Program-made: the position numbers and the translations under genes
Notes under the pieces: generated by a model
Seen by the model: only the letters and a program-made list of their open reading frames with translations
What the model was told of the DNA's origin: nothing
Databases searched by the model: none
NCBI RefSeq assembly: GCF_002846335.1
Contig: NZ_PJMQ01000001.1
Span: forward strand, 2,542,001-2,606,000
Direction of reading: 5' to 3'
DNA: 64,000 bases
Origin: Janthinobacterium sp. 61
GTDB taxonomy: Bacteria > Pseudomonadota > Gammaproteobacteria > Burkholderiales > Burkholderiaceae_D
Part shown: in pieces, positions 55,130 to 64,000 of the stretch
Numbering within the stretch: the first letter of the stretch is position 1
Layout of the letters: every line of letters starts with the position of its first letter

Positions 55130-57004
55130 TTACTTGCCGCCCAGAGGCACCTCGCACAAGCAGTGCGTGAGGGCCATGAATGGTTTGTGCTCGCGCGTGA
55201 TGCCCGACAGCCAGCTCAGGTCCTGCGCCATGCCCAGCGCCGCGTCGGCCGGCAGGCCCGTGCTGGCCAGGCCCAGTTTCACGTGCTCGCCCAGCCCCAG
55301 TGTGGCCATGGCCTTGGAGCCGAACATGCCGATCAAACGGTCCACGTTCGACGTTTCCTGCTCCAGGTAGGTCACGCGGTAGTCGCTGCCCAGCTTGGCG
55401 CGCTTGGCGGCCGAGGCCAGCGCATCGCCATAGCTGCCGATACGGTCGACCAGGTTGCGTTCTTTCGCCTGCAAGCCCGTCCAGACGCGGCCCTGCGCCA
55501 CTTCATTGATCTTTTCAGGCGTGGTCTTGCGCGCCTTCGCGGCCAGGTTCAGGAAATCGCCATACACGTGGTTGATCGAGCCCTGGATCACTTGCGCAAA
55601 ACGGGGGTCGAGCGGACGCAGGGGGTTGCCCGCGTCGGCCAGCCAGGTGGTGGGCGAACCTGCCGTGTGGATGCCCAGCTTTTCCACTACCTTGTCGGCC
55701 GTCGGCAAAATCGCGAACACGCCGATGGAACCGGTGATGGTGGCTGCGTCGGCGATCACTTCATCGGATGAGGTGCTGATCCAGTAGCCGCCCGAAGCGG
55801 CCACGTTGCCCATCGAGACGACCACCGGCTTGCCGGCGGCGCGCGTCAGTTCCAGTTCGCGGCGGATCAGTTCCGAGCCGAAGGCGCTGCCGCCCGGCGA
55901 ATCGACGCGCAGCACGATAGCCTTGATCGATTTGTCTTCGCGCGCCTGGCGGATCAAACGCGAGGTGGACAGGCCGCCGATGGCGCCCGGTGGCGCGATG
56001 CCGTCGCCGATTTCACCGGAAGCGATGACCACGCCGACGGCGTCGCCGATGTGCACGGGGCGCAGGCGCGCCAGGTAATCCGTGTAATTGATCTGGCGGA
56101 AGTTCGTGCCTTCCGTATTTTTGGCGCCGCGCGCCATCATGAACTGGCGCAGTTCATCGCGCGTTTTCAGGCCGTCGACCAGCTTGGCATCCAGCGAAAG
56201 CTTGCCCAGGTCGCCGCCAGCCGCCGTCATCAAGGCAGGCAGATTGTCGATCGATTGCATGATGGCGCCGGCCGGCAGCTTGCGCGCCTTTTCCACGTCC
56301 GACGTATAGGTGGTCCACAAACCGTTGTTCAGGTAGCGGTCCGCTTCGGCCGCCGCTTCGGACGGGCCGTTGGCGATGAAAGGCTCGGCCGCGCTTTTAT
56401 ACGTGCCCACTTTCAGCAGGTTGACCGTCACGCCCACTTTGTCGAGCGCGTCGCGGTAGTAATTACGGTAGCGGCCAAAGCCTTCCAGCATGACGCCGCC
56501 CATCGGGTGCAGATACACCTCGTCGGCCTTGGCAGCCACCAGGTACTGGCGCTGGTTGTAGCTCGAACCCCAGGCCGTGACTTTCTTGCCCGTGGCGCGG
56601 AAGCGTTCCACGCCGGCCGCCACTTCGCGCAGCGAAGCGAGACCGCCGCCTTGCAACTCGTCGAGCAGGATCACCATGGAGCCGATGTTCTTGTCCTTGG
56701 CCGCCGTGTCGAGCACCGCCAGTACATCGCGCAACTGCACGCTTTTCTTGACTTCGCCGCTGACATTGGCCAGCACCGCCTCGCGCACGCCGCCCGGGGT
56801 TTCCTCGACCAGCGGCCCTTGCAAGTCCAGCACCAGGGTGGTCTTTTCCGCCAGGGGCTTGGCGCCGCCGCCAAAGATGGCGATCAGGATGGCGATGACG
56901 ATCAGCAGGAAAATCAGATTGATGACTGCGCGGCGGGTGGCGTCCAGCGCGCGCCAGAATGCGCCAAAGCCGCGGCGCAGCGGCGGGAAGGGGTTCAGTG
57001 ACAT
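55130..57004 (-). CDS. sppA: Signal peptide peptidase SppA, 67 kDa type
   Basis: An inner membrane serine protease that degrades cleaved signal peptides. The protein (624 residues) has one N-terminal membrane helix (about 25-48) and two tandem S49 domains. The catalytic lysine is in VGTYKSAAEPF near residue 205 and the serine in NVAASGGYWISTSSDE near residue 410, matching the Lys-Ser dyad of E. coli SppA. It is the long form found in many proteobacteria. The start has GGAG upstream. Confidence 0.95.
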   Translation of the reverse strand: MSLNPFPPLRRGFGAFWRALDATRRAVINLIFLLIVIAILIAIFGGGAKPLAEKTTLVLDLQGPLVEETPGGVREAVLANVSGEVKKSVQLRDVLAVLDTAAKDKNIGSMVILLDELQGGGLASLREVAAGVERFRATGKKVTAWGSSYNQRQYLVAAKADEVYLHPMGGVMLEGFGRYRNYYRDALDKVGVTVNLLKVGTYKSAAEPFIANGPSEAAAEADRYLNNGLWTTYTSDVEKARKLPAGAIMQSIDNLPALMTAAGGDLGKLSLDAKLVDGLKTRDELRQFMMARGAKNTEGTNFRQINYTDYLARLRPVHIGDAVGVVIASGEIGDGIAPPGAIGGLSTSRLIRQAREDKSIKAIVLRVDSPGGSAFGSELIRRELELTRAAGKPVVVSMGNVAASGGYWISTSSDEVIADAATITGSIGVFAILPTADKVVEKLGIHTAGSPTTWLADAGNPLRPLDPRFAQVIQGSINHVYGDFLNLAAKARKTTPEKINEVAQGRVWTGLQAKERNLVDRIGSYGDALASAAKRAKLGSDYRVTYLEQETSNVDRLIGMFGSKAMATLGLGEHVKLGLASTGLPADAALGMAQDLSWLSGITREHKPFMALTHCLCEVPLGGK

Positions 57005-57093
57005 TGATGCTCCGTGAGGTGATATGCCTAAAGGAAATCAATATAGCTGAAAACGGCCGGAATCGTCGTAGGATTCGTCTTATTTTGACAATA

Positions 57094-58557
57094 TTACGCG
57101 CTCTTGCCTCCCCGCCCTGACGGCATGGAAATGAGAAACAGCCCCCCCAGCACCAGGGCACCATTCAATATCAGCAATTCCAGGCCGATGCGGTAATGCT
57201 CGAACAGCCGCGCCTGCTCCCCTTCGATCAGGGCGCACAGCAATGGCCCGGCGATGGCCACCAGCGGCACCCAACGGTCGCGCACGTCGCGCCGGCTCAG
57301 CAAGCCGAAGGCGAACAGGCCCAGCAGCGGCCCATAGGTATAGCTGGCCAGCTTCAGGATCACGCCTATCATGCTGGGACTATCGATCCACTTGAAGGCA
57401 ATGATCAGGATCAGGAACAGTGCGGAAAAGCCCAGGTGGACGCGGCGGCGCCAGCGCATCTGCGCCACCGGGGTCAAATCCGTCCTGCGCTGCAGGCCCA
57501 GGATGTCGATGCAAAAAGTCGACGTCAAGGCAGTGAGCGCCCCGTCCACGCTGGGAAACAGGGCGGAAATGAGGGCGATGAAGAAAATCAGCTGCACCAC
57601 GGCGGGGAAGTGCCCGAGCACCACGGCGGGGAACAGTTTATCGCCCGTGGCCGTCACGCCCGCCAGCGGCGCATACAGGTGCAGCAAGCCGCCGAGGAAG
57701 AGAAACAGCAGCAGCACGCCCGTCAGCACGACGGTCAGGCTGAGCATATTCTTTTGCGAATCGCGCAAGGTGCGCACGGAGATGTTCTTTTGCATCATTT
57801 CCTGGTCCATGCCCGTCATGGCAATCGTGATGAACATGCCGGCGAGAATGTGCTTCCACACATACGCGGGGCTGTCGGGGTCCACATTGAACATGCGCGT
57901 GAGTCCCTGCGCGCGCATGTGTTCCAGGCTGTCGACGAGGGACAGGTCCATCTCGCGCAGCAGGAATATGCTGCAGATGACGAGGCCTGCCAGCATGCAC
58001 GCCGTTTGCAGGGTATCGGTCCAGACGATGGTTTTCACGCCACCTTCATACGTGTAGAGCAAGATCAGCAGCAGCACGACACCGGCCGTCAGCCAGAATG
58101 GCACGCCCAGGCTGTCGAGTATCGTTGCCTGCAGGATATTGACCACCAGATACAGCCGCGCTGTGGCGCCCAGCAGGCGCGAAAGAATAAAGAACGCCGC
58201 CCCGCTCTGGTAGGAACGCCGGCCCAGGCGCAGCTCCAGGTAACGGTAAATGGAGGTCAGCTGCAGCCGGTAGTACAGCGGCAGCAGAATAAACGTGATG
58301 GCAAGGTAGCCCAGTACATAGCCGATCATCAGCTGGACGTAGCCGAAACCATTGCTCCCCACGGCGCCCGGCACGCTGATGAAAGTGACACCCGTGAGCG
58401 TGGTGCCCACCATGCCGAAGGCCACCAGCATCCAGTTGCTATCCTTGTTGCCGATGAAAAAACTGTCGTTGGTGGCGTGGCGCGAGGTGCGCCACGCCAC
58501 GCCCAGCAGGATCAGGAAATAGGCGAGGACGACGGCAAAAAGGATGGTGGGCGACAT
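57094..58557 (-). CDS. Sodium:solute symporter family protein
   Basis: A 487-residue transporter with about thirteen membrane helices and the sodium:solute symporter pattern (GTTLTGVTFISVPGAVGSNG in helices 2-3, and AGMFITIAMTGMDQEMMQKN further on). The family imports sugars, amino acids or organic acids with sodium. The substrate is not evident. It stands alone; sppA follows 89 bases later on the same strand. Confidence 0.88.
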   Translation of the reverse strand: MSPTILFAVVLAYFLILLGVAWRTSRHATNDSFFIGNKDSNWMLVAFGMVGTTLTGVTFISVPGAVGSNGFGYVQLMIGYVLGYLAITFILLPLYYRLQLTSIYRYLELRLGRRSYQSGAAFFILSRLLGATARLYLVVNILQATILDSLGVPFWLTAGVVLLLILLYTYEGGVKTIVWTDTLQTACMLAGLVICSIFLLREMDLSLVDSLEHMRAQGLTRMFNVDPDSPAYVWKHILAGMFITIAMTGMDQEMMQKNISVRTLRDSQKNMLSLTVVLTGVLLLFLFLGGLLHLYAPLAGVTATGDKLFPAVVLGHFPAVVQLIFFIALISALFPSVDGALTALTSTFCIDILGLQRRTDLTPVAQMRWRRRVHLGFSALFLILIIAFKWIDSPSMIGVILKLASYTYGPLLGLFAFGLLSRRDVRDRWVPLVAIAGPLLCALIEGEQARLFEHYRIGLELLILNGALVLGGLFLISMPSGRGGKSA

Positions 58558-58626
58558 GGGCGTTGCGCTGGCGGCAAAGTGGAACAGGGGCAGAAATATA
58601 CAGCAAAGCCCCTATTTACGCCGGTC

Positions 58627-59844
58627 TCAGCAGCCGGTCGGTTTCACGCGCTCCACTTCCAGGCCGAACCACGGGCGCAAGCGCGTGCCGACGACATTGC
58701 CGACGAAGGCGCACACCAGCCACAGCCAGCCGTGCAGGCTGCCCGAGACGATACCGCTGAAATACGCGCCGATATTACAGCCGTAGGCCAGGCGCGCGCC
58801 GTAGCCGAGCAGCAAGCCGCCCACGACGGCGGCGATGATCGAGCGACGCGGGATGCGCCACACGGGCGCATAGCGGCCCGCCAGCGCGGCGGCCAGCATG
58901 GCGCCCAGCACGATGCCGATGTCCATCACGGACGTCTTGTCTTGCGTCAGCGGCGCGGCCAGGGCGGCCGCGTTGGCCTTGGTGGACCAGTAAGCCCAGC
59001 TGGCCGTGTCAATGCCGACCACGGATGCGGCTTTCGCGCCCCACAGGGCGAACGCGGACGTCACGCCCCACGGCTTGCCCGACAGCGCCAGGGTGGCGAA
59101 GTTCAGCACGACGAGCGCCACGGCGCCCGCCACCAGCGGCCACGGGCCGTGCAGCCAGGGCGACGACTGCGCCGGGCGCAGCGGTGTCGCGACGAGCTTG
59201 CCGTGGCGACGCTTTTCAACGAGGACCGTGATGCCTGCGATCAGCGCGAAAACGATCCAGTTCAGCGCCAGTGCCGGTACCAGGCCCAGGGTCGTGACGA
59301 GGGAAATGGGCTTGAGTTGCGGCAGCGAGGTCCAGAATGGCATGTGCGCCGTGCCGATCACGGAGCCGACAATGAAGGCAGCCAGGGTGACAAGCATGCG
59401 CGTGCTGCCGCCACCGACCGTGTACAGGGTGCCGGAGGCGCAACCGCCGCCCAGCTGCATGCCGATACCGAAGATGAAGGCGCCAAAGATCACCGAGGTG
59501 CCAGCGGGAGAAACCAGGCCCGCGACGGGCGTGCCGAACAGGGTGCCGGCCGATAGCGCGGGGAAGAACAGGGCCACGCCCACGGCCAGCATCAGCATTT
59601 GCGCGCGCAAGCCGTCGCCGCGGCCATCGGCAATGAAAACGCGCCAGGCGGACGTGAAACCGAAGGCTGCGTGATACAGGGTGATGCCGAGCAAGGCGCC
59701 CACCACATACAGCGCGGCCTGGTTGATGCCCACGGTGTGCGCCAGATACCACGCACCCAGCAGGATGAGCACAAGCGCAACGCCCAGCGGTTTCGGATTG
59801 ATATCGGTGCGCAGGCGTAGCGATGAAGCTGCAGTATCGGACAT
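58627..59844 (-). CDS. YeeE/YedE family sulfur-compound transporter
   Basis: A 405-residue membrane protein with two repeated units. The conserved cysteine motifs are GGGCASGTLYTVGGG and YGCNIGAYFSGIVSGSLHGW, as in TsuA, which takes up thiosulfate through a row of cysteines. Thiosulfate or another sulfur compound is therefore the likely substrate. The ATG at 59844 (MSDTAASSLRL) is chosen; the upstream extension lacks a membrane signature. A single gene unit. Confidence 0.87.
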   Translation of the reverse strand: MSDTAASSLRLRTDINPKPLGVALVLILLGAWYLAHTVGINQAALYVVGALLGITLYHAAFGFTSAWRVFIADGRGDGLRAQMLMLAVGVALFFPALSAGTLFGTPVAGLVSPAGTSVIFGAFIFGIGMQLGGGCASGTLYTVGGGSTRMLVTLAAFIVGSVIGTAHMPFWTSLPQLKPISLVTTLGLVPALALNWIVFALIAGITVLVEKRRHGKLVATPLRPAQSSPWLHGPWPLVAGAVALVVLNFATLALSGKPWGVTSAFALWGAKAASVVGIDTASWAYWSTKANAAALAAPLTQDKTSVMDIGIVLGAMLAAALAGRYAPVWRIPRRSIIAAVVGGLLLGYGARLAYGCNIGAYFSGIVSGSLHGWLWLVCAFVGNVVGTRLRPWFGLEVERVKPTGC

Positions 59845-60019
59845 GGTAGGGAACGCTAAAGGAAGGGAAGCGCCATTTTCCCCCGTTTTGCTGTTTTCTG
59901 CCAGCAAGTTAGCTTGCCTTGCTGCCCCACCAGCAATGCAAAGATGGCGGGCGGCACGCCGGCAAGGAAGGCCTGCCCCCCTGCCCTGCGTACCTGCAGC
60001 CCTTATCGGACGGCGCGCA

Positions 60020-62026
60020 TCATTTCGACAGTTTCACCTGCGTCAGTTCCGCCGTCAGATAGCCGACAGCGCCGCTGGCCTTGCTGTTGTAGTTGGTGTT
60101 GATGATGATGTTGATCTGATCCTTCAGCGCCGATGGCAGGCCGGGGAAGCGGTTCCACTCATCACCCGGATGCTGGAAGTTGCTCATCACATAGGTCCAG
60201 CCATTGATCTCATCGACCGCATGCAGACCGGTCGATTCCGCGCCGGCCGGGCAGGACAGCAAACGTTCCAGCTTCCTGGTATCGACGTTGTACGCCCACA
60301 GGAAGTTGTTCAGGTGGTTGCCGCTGTCCTCGCCGATGAACAGGGTGCGCAGTTTTTCTGAGAATTTCAAGTTGTCGGGACTGGCAATCTTGGCCGGGTT
60401 GGCGGTATTGCCCAGGCCATCGGCCGCGATGTCCTCACCTGCGATCAGCAGGGTCGATTCGCTCGGCACCCATTCGCTGTCGATCGCCGCGCCGGTGTCA
60501 TCCTTCTGTCCGCCCGCCAGCTTGTGCGACACAACGCCGCCCGCCACCAGTTTCTTGAACTTGACGTTGTTGCCGGCCACGTAGCCCGCACCGCCTTCGA
60601 CCATCGAGTCCTGGATGTTGGCATACGCCGAGTAGGCAATCTTGTCCTTGGCGTTGACCGTCGTGCCTTCGTTCTTGGTAAATGCCATGCTGCCACCCTT
60701 GAGGGCGGCGTACCGGTGGGTTTCCAGAAAAGCGGCGGCTTTTTCCTGGCCAGCCTTGACTCTGACCCAGGCGGTTTTCTTGTTCAGGACGATCTTCGTG
60801 TAGCTGGCATCGGACGGATCGACCAAGGTCGAATCCATGATGTCGGTGGCCTTGATGCCACCGTCGACCAGCGCCTTGATCTCGGCGTGCGTCGCATGGC
60901 CCAGCTTGACCCATTGCAGCTTGCCGGTGGTGGTCTCGGTCAGCTGGGTGGTGTATTTGGCGACGTACAGGGTGCCGCCTGCCGCCAGGTCGGCGATCTT
61001 GTCGGCCACAAACATGAACAGCCCGCCATTCGTATAGTCGTCACCGCCCAGGATGGTGCGCTGGTCTGGCATCACCTGCACCAGTTCGCGCGAGTAGCGG
61101 CCCAGGCAGTAGTGCTTCTTGATGCTGCCGGTGCCGTCCGGGTTTACCGACACTTCCGGCAGGTGGCCGTAGTCATACGCATTGGCGGTAGTCGTATCGC
61201 CAAAGACGTTCTTGCTGAATTCCTTGAGCACGGCCAGGGTCTGGCCACCCAGGCCTTGGTCGAAGGCATCGGGTTCATACTCTTCGCTCGACAAATGGGT
61301 GTTCCAAGGCGACAGGCTGGCGCCGCAGGTAATCCACAGGCCTTTGACGGACGAAGTATCGACATTGTGGTATTTCACCAGCGACAACTTGCCGGTGGTC
61401 TGGTCCTGATCCAGGGTCAGCACGGCGATCGGCGACGGCAGCGTGCCGTAGGTGGATGCGCCGGCCTGGTTGAGCGAGTTATATTCAAACTGCACGACGG
61501 CAAACACAGGCTTGCCCTTGACGCCGGTCACGGTGGCGTTGGCCACCGTCAGCATCGAGCTGCCGTCTGGCGAGTCCGAGAAGAACTGGCGTTCCTTGCC
61601 CGGCACCGAGCTGTCGATGATAGGCTGGTTCCTGATGTCGAAGTAGCCGCCCGCAATCACCGTTCCGCCCTTGCCATCAGGCACACGGTCGCCGGTCAGG
61701 AAGAAAGGTTGGTACGCCAGGTTGTAGCTGTTGCTGCTGCCATCGCTGAAATTGACCTTGAGCTTGGAGCCGACGGTGGTTGTGGCCAGCGCGGCAGGCG
61801 CGCTCGCCAGTGGCGCCGCCATGCCGGTGAATTCTGCCGTGGTAAAGGTCGCAGCCGGGGTGCCTGTGCCTGGCGTGGTCACCGGCGGCACGTCGTTATT
61901 CGAACTACCGCCACAACCGGACAGAAAGGCGCTGACACCGGTCAAGCCGGCCAAAGGCAGCATGGGTGCACCGGCAAACAGTTGCAACAGGCGGCGACGT
62001 GAGGACTCAGGGACGAAATTCGACAT
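60020..62026 (-). CDS. phoX: PhoX-family phosphatase, Tat-type lipoprotein
   Basis: A 668-residue secreted calcium/iron-dependent alkaline phosphatase of the PhoX family. The N-terminus has a twin-arginine signal (SSRRRLLQLF) followed by a hydrophobic stretch and a lipobox-like LSGC near residue 38, so it may be a Tat-exported lipoprotein. The core has the PhoX signature CGASLSPWNTHLSSEEYEPDA. The length is the usual one. Such enzymes release phosphate from organic esters during phosphate starvation; no pho box was searched for in detail. Confidence 0.87.
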   Translation of the reverse strand: MSNFVPESSRRRLLQLFAGAPMLPLAGLTGVSAFLSGCGGSSNNDVPPVTTPGTGTPAATFTTAEFTGMAAPLASAPAALATTTVGSKLKVNFSDGSSNSYNLAYQPFFLTGDRVPDGKGGTVIAGGYFDIRNQPIIDSSVPGKERQFFSDSPDGSSMLTVANATVTGVKGKPVFAVVQFEYNSLNQAGASTYGTLPSPIAVLTLDQDQTTGKLSLVKYHNVDTSSVKGLWITCGASLSPWNTHLSSEEYEPDAFDQGLGGQTLAVLKEFSKNVFGDTTTANAYDYGHLPEVSVNPDGTGSIKKHYCLGRYSRELVQVMPDQRTILGGDDYTNGGLFMFVADKIADLAAGGTLYVAKYTTQLTETTTGKLQWVKLGHATHAEIKALVDGGIKATDIMDSTLVDPSDASYTKIVLNKKTAWVRVKAGQEKAAAFLETHRYAALKGGSMAFTKNEGTTVNAKDKIAYSAYANIQDSMVEGGAGYVAGNNVKFKKLVAGGVVSHKLAGGQKDDTGAAIDSEWVPSESTLLIAGEDIAADGLGNTANPAKIASPDNLKFSEKLRTLFIGEDSGNHLNNFLWAYNVDTRKLERLLSCPAGAESTGLHAVDEINGWTYVMSNFQHPGDEWNRFPGLPSALKDQINIIINTNYNSKASGAVGYLTAELTQVKLSK

Positions 62027-62164
62027 TTTTTGTTTCTTCCGTTATAAATAAATATCGTGGGACAGACCAGCTTGAATACGAGGCCGGAGCATAAACGACA
62101 AATATTTCAGCTTGATTACAGGCAAACTGTTCCGGGAAGTAAGGGCAAGCGGGCACTCAGGGTT

Positions 62165-63376
62165 TCAATGGCCTGTCGCATGCATCGATTTTTCGCCGGC
62201 AGCCCGCACGGGGATAGGGTTCAATCGATCCAGGCGGCCGCTCAGGGCCGTCAAGCCAAATGCACCGAGCACGACGAGGGCGCCGATCCAGCCCGTGTGC
62301 ACGAGGCCCAGGTGTTCCACGATCAGACCGCCGCCCCAGGCGCCGCCGGCGATGCCCAGGTTGAAGGCGGCGATATTCAGGCCCGAGGCCACGTCCACGG
62401 CGCGTGGCGTGAAGTGCTCGGCTTGCTGCACCACATACACTTGCAAACCGGCCACGTTACCGAAGGCCACGGCGCCCCACAGCAGCACGGTGATGACAAC
62501 GAGCACGGGATGCGGCGCCGTGAAGGTCAACAGCAGCAAGACGGCTGCCAGCAGCAAAAAGATCAGTTTCAGGGCACGCACGGGGCCCTTCTTGTCGGCT
62601 AGCTTGCCGCCCCAGATATTGCCGAAGGCCACGGAAACGCCATACACGAGCATCACCGCGCCCACGGCGCCGGCGCTGAAACCCGATACTTGCTGCAGGA
62701 TCGGCGCCAGATAGGTGAAAGCGATGAAGGAGCCGCCATAGCCGACGGCCGTCATGGCGTACACCAGCAGCAGGCGCGGCTGGCCCAGCACCTGCACTTG
62801 CTGCAGCAAGGAAGCAGGCTTGCTGTGGGCGATGGTCGATGGCACGTACAACAGGCTGCCGACAAAGGCCACCAGTCCCAGGGCCGAGACGGCGAGGAAA
62901 GTTTCACGCCAGCCAAAATGCTGGCCGATGAAGGTGCCCAGCGGCACGCCCGTCACCAGGGCCACGGTCAAGCCCGTAAACATGATGGCGATCGCGCTGG
63001 CCGCCTTGTCCTTCGGCACCAGAGAGGTGGCGATAGTCGAACCGATGGAAAAGAACACGCCGTGCGCCAGCCCCGTCAGGATGCGGGCGATGACCAGGGT
63101 TTCATAGCCGGGCGACTTCCAGGCCAGCAAGTTACCCAGGGTGAACAAGACCATCAGCGACAGCAGCAGGGTCTTGCGGGGGATCTTGCCCGTCAGGGCA
63201 GTCAGCACAGGCGCGCCGACGGCGACGCCCAGCGCATACAGGCTGACCAGCAGGCCGGCCGATGGCAGGTTGACGCCCAGGTCCGCGGCGATGGTGGGCA
63301 ACAGCCCGACAATGACAAACTCGGTGGTTCCGATGGCAAATGCGCTGAGGGTCAGCGCGAGCAAGGCAATGGGCAT
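62165..63376 (-). CDS. MFS exporter, DHA1 (AraJ/YdhP/PbuE) type
   Basis: A 403-residue transporter with twelve predicted helices, drug:H+ antiporter-1 group. It starts MPIALLALTLSAFAIGTTEFVIVGLLPTIA, the typical first-helix motif, and carries the helix-2/3 motif VLTALTGKIPRKTLL and helix 5 GVPLGTFIGQHFGWRETF. This subgroup exports arabinose-like sugars, purines or drugs; which one cannot be told. The gene stands alone. Confidence 0.9.
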   Translation of the reverse strand: MPIALLALTLSAFAIGTTEFVIVGLLPTIAADLGVNLPSAGLLVSLYALGVAVGAPVLTALTGKIPRKTLLLSLMVLFTLGNLLAWKSPGYETLVIARILTGLAHGVFFSIGSTIATSLVPKDKAASAIAIMFTGLTVALVTGVPLGTFIGQHFGWRETFLAVSALGLVAFVGSLLYVPSTIAHSKPASLLQQVQVLGQPRLLLVYAMTAVGYGGSFIAFTYLAPILQQVSGFSAGAVGAVMLVYGVSVAFGNIWGGKLADKKGPVRALKLIFLLLAAVLLLLTFTAPHPVLVVITVLLWGAVAFGNVAGLQVYVVQQAEHFTPRAVDVASGLNIAAFNLGIAGGAWGGGLIVEHLGLVHTGWIGALVVLGAFGLTALSGRLDRLNPIPVRAAGEKSMHATGH

Positions 63377-63520
63377 GACAAACTCCGATAAAAGATGTAG
63401 TCATGCAGTATCGGGGTTTTCTTTGTGGCGAAAAATACCTGCTCAGGCAGAAGATAATTGCGCGGCAATCAACAATCAATGGATCTGCTACACTGGCCCG
63501 ATCGAAACCGGAGCTGTTGC

Positions 63521-63757
63521 ATGAATTCAGAAAAACTGGCGCTGCTGGTCACGCGCGAAATGCCATATGGGAAATATCAGGGGCGGCTGCTGGCCGACTT
63601 GCCGGGACACTACCTGGGCTGGTTCGCGCGCGAGGGCTTCCCCTCTGGAGAACTGGGCAGTTTAATCGCGCTGATGTACGAGCTCGATCACAACGATTTG
63701 CGTGGCTTGCTCGACCCCTTGCGCACGCGCAAATCGCCATGGCGGCCGGGCGAGTAA
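63521..63757 (+). CDS. DUF3820 family protein
   Basis: A 78-residue protein with the DUF3820 pattern: TREMPYGKYQGRLLADLPGHYLGWFAREGFPSGELGSLIALMYELDHNDL. The function is unknown; the family is called putative quorum-sensing-regulated virulence factor in some databases. The ATG at 63521 has GGAG nine bases upstream; the frame also extends upstream without similarity. Confidence 0.85.
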   Translation: MNSEKLALLVTREMPYGKYQGRLLADLPGHYLGWFAREGFPSGELGSLIALMYELDHNDLRGLLDPLRTRKSPWRPGE

Positions 63758-63777
63758 GTAGAGTCGTAAGGCGGGTC

Positions 63778-64000
63778 TTAAAACTGGCGCACCTTCTTCG
63801 CCAGCATGGCGCTGAACTCGCCATTTTCCACCAGCTTTTGCAGCTCGCTGGCGCCACCGATGAGCACGCCGTTGACAAAGACCATGGGGAAAGTTGGCCA
63901 GCCCGTCCACATTTTCAAGGCATTGCGGCGGTGCCACTGGTTCAGATAACTGCCGTATTGCAGGTACTGGTAGGGCGTACCCAGCACGTCGAGGATCTTG
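63778..64000 (-). CDS. Glutaredoxin-like protein, 5' end outside window
   Basis: The C-terminal 73 residues of a glutaredoxin-fold protein; the coding frame is open at the right edge of the window. The conserved glutathione-binding segment is WPTFPMVFVNGVLIGGASEL, with the cis-proline. The redox CxxC or CxxS motif would lie outside the window. A GTG at 63985-63987 could look like a start, but the frame continues in family style before it. Confidence 0.85.
   Translation of the reverse strand, partial: KILDVLGTPYQYLQYGSYLNQWHRRNALKMWTGWPTFPMVFVNGVLIGGASELQKLVENGEFSAMLAKKVRQF

Noticed and set aside
57196..59556. 786-residue plus-strand open frame
   Set aside because: Antisense to the symporter and YeeE genes, without any recognisable domain; shadow of membrane proteins in a GC-rich genome.

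Overview
The window looks like chromosomal DNA of a high-GC betaproteobacterium, most likely Oxalobacteraceae (Janthinobacterium, Duganella or Massilia type). The basis is codon use, the kind of genes present (YheS, ArfB, OmpR/EnvZ, the dap cluster) and two families of intergenic palindromes of a sort known from that group. This is inference; no rRNA or other marker gene is present. No tRNA, CRISPR array, IS element or prophage was seen.

Layout. 1-6.8 kb (mostly minus): alr-radA, with a LexA-like box before radA; lplT on plus; then tsaB-rimI-UDG-like-DUF1853 with overlapping ends. 7-15.5 kb (plus): lysine/diaminopimelate genes dapC-dapD-(FAD monooxygenase)-ArsC-like-dapE-prmB, then the ABC-F ATPase yheS. 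15.5-24 kb: a lone cheW, arfB, a FapA/DUF342 protein, ompR-envZ with phased OmpR-like boxes, a lone Imm26-like gene, a ferroxidase-dead relative of encapsulated ferritin, and yqhD.

24-28.9 kb: a TPP riboswitch in front of a TonB-dependent receptor, converging on a pnuC-type transporter and a NadR-like kinase. Together these suggest an uptake and phosphorylation route for thiamine or a precursor. A DUF2867/TetR divergent pair follows.

28.9-37.7 kb is the accessory part. It is an orphan type VI secretion cassette: vgrG, a phospholipase D effector of the Tle5 type, and a Sel1-repeat lipoprotein immunity gene of the Tli5 type. Behind these lies a second, frameshifted and truncated copy of the immunity gene whose middle has diverged while its flanks stayed nearly identical, and then two unrecognised small genes.

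37.7-64 kb is largely housekeeping and envelope functions: an S46 dipeptidyl-peptidase, a PAS histidine kinase with a CheB/CheR-PAS fusion, a four-gene MdtABC-type RND efflux operon with its own outer membrane factor, a GNAT acetyltransferase, SppA, a sodium:solute symporter, a YeeE/YedE sulfur transporter, a PhoX phosphatase, an MFS exporter, a DUF3820 protein and the end of a glutaredoxin-like gene.

Most promising for novelty: the duplicated immunity gene at the VgrG-Tle5 island, the dead EncFtn-like protein, the UDG-like protein without the usual active-site motif, and the possible SOS control of radA.
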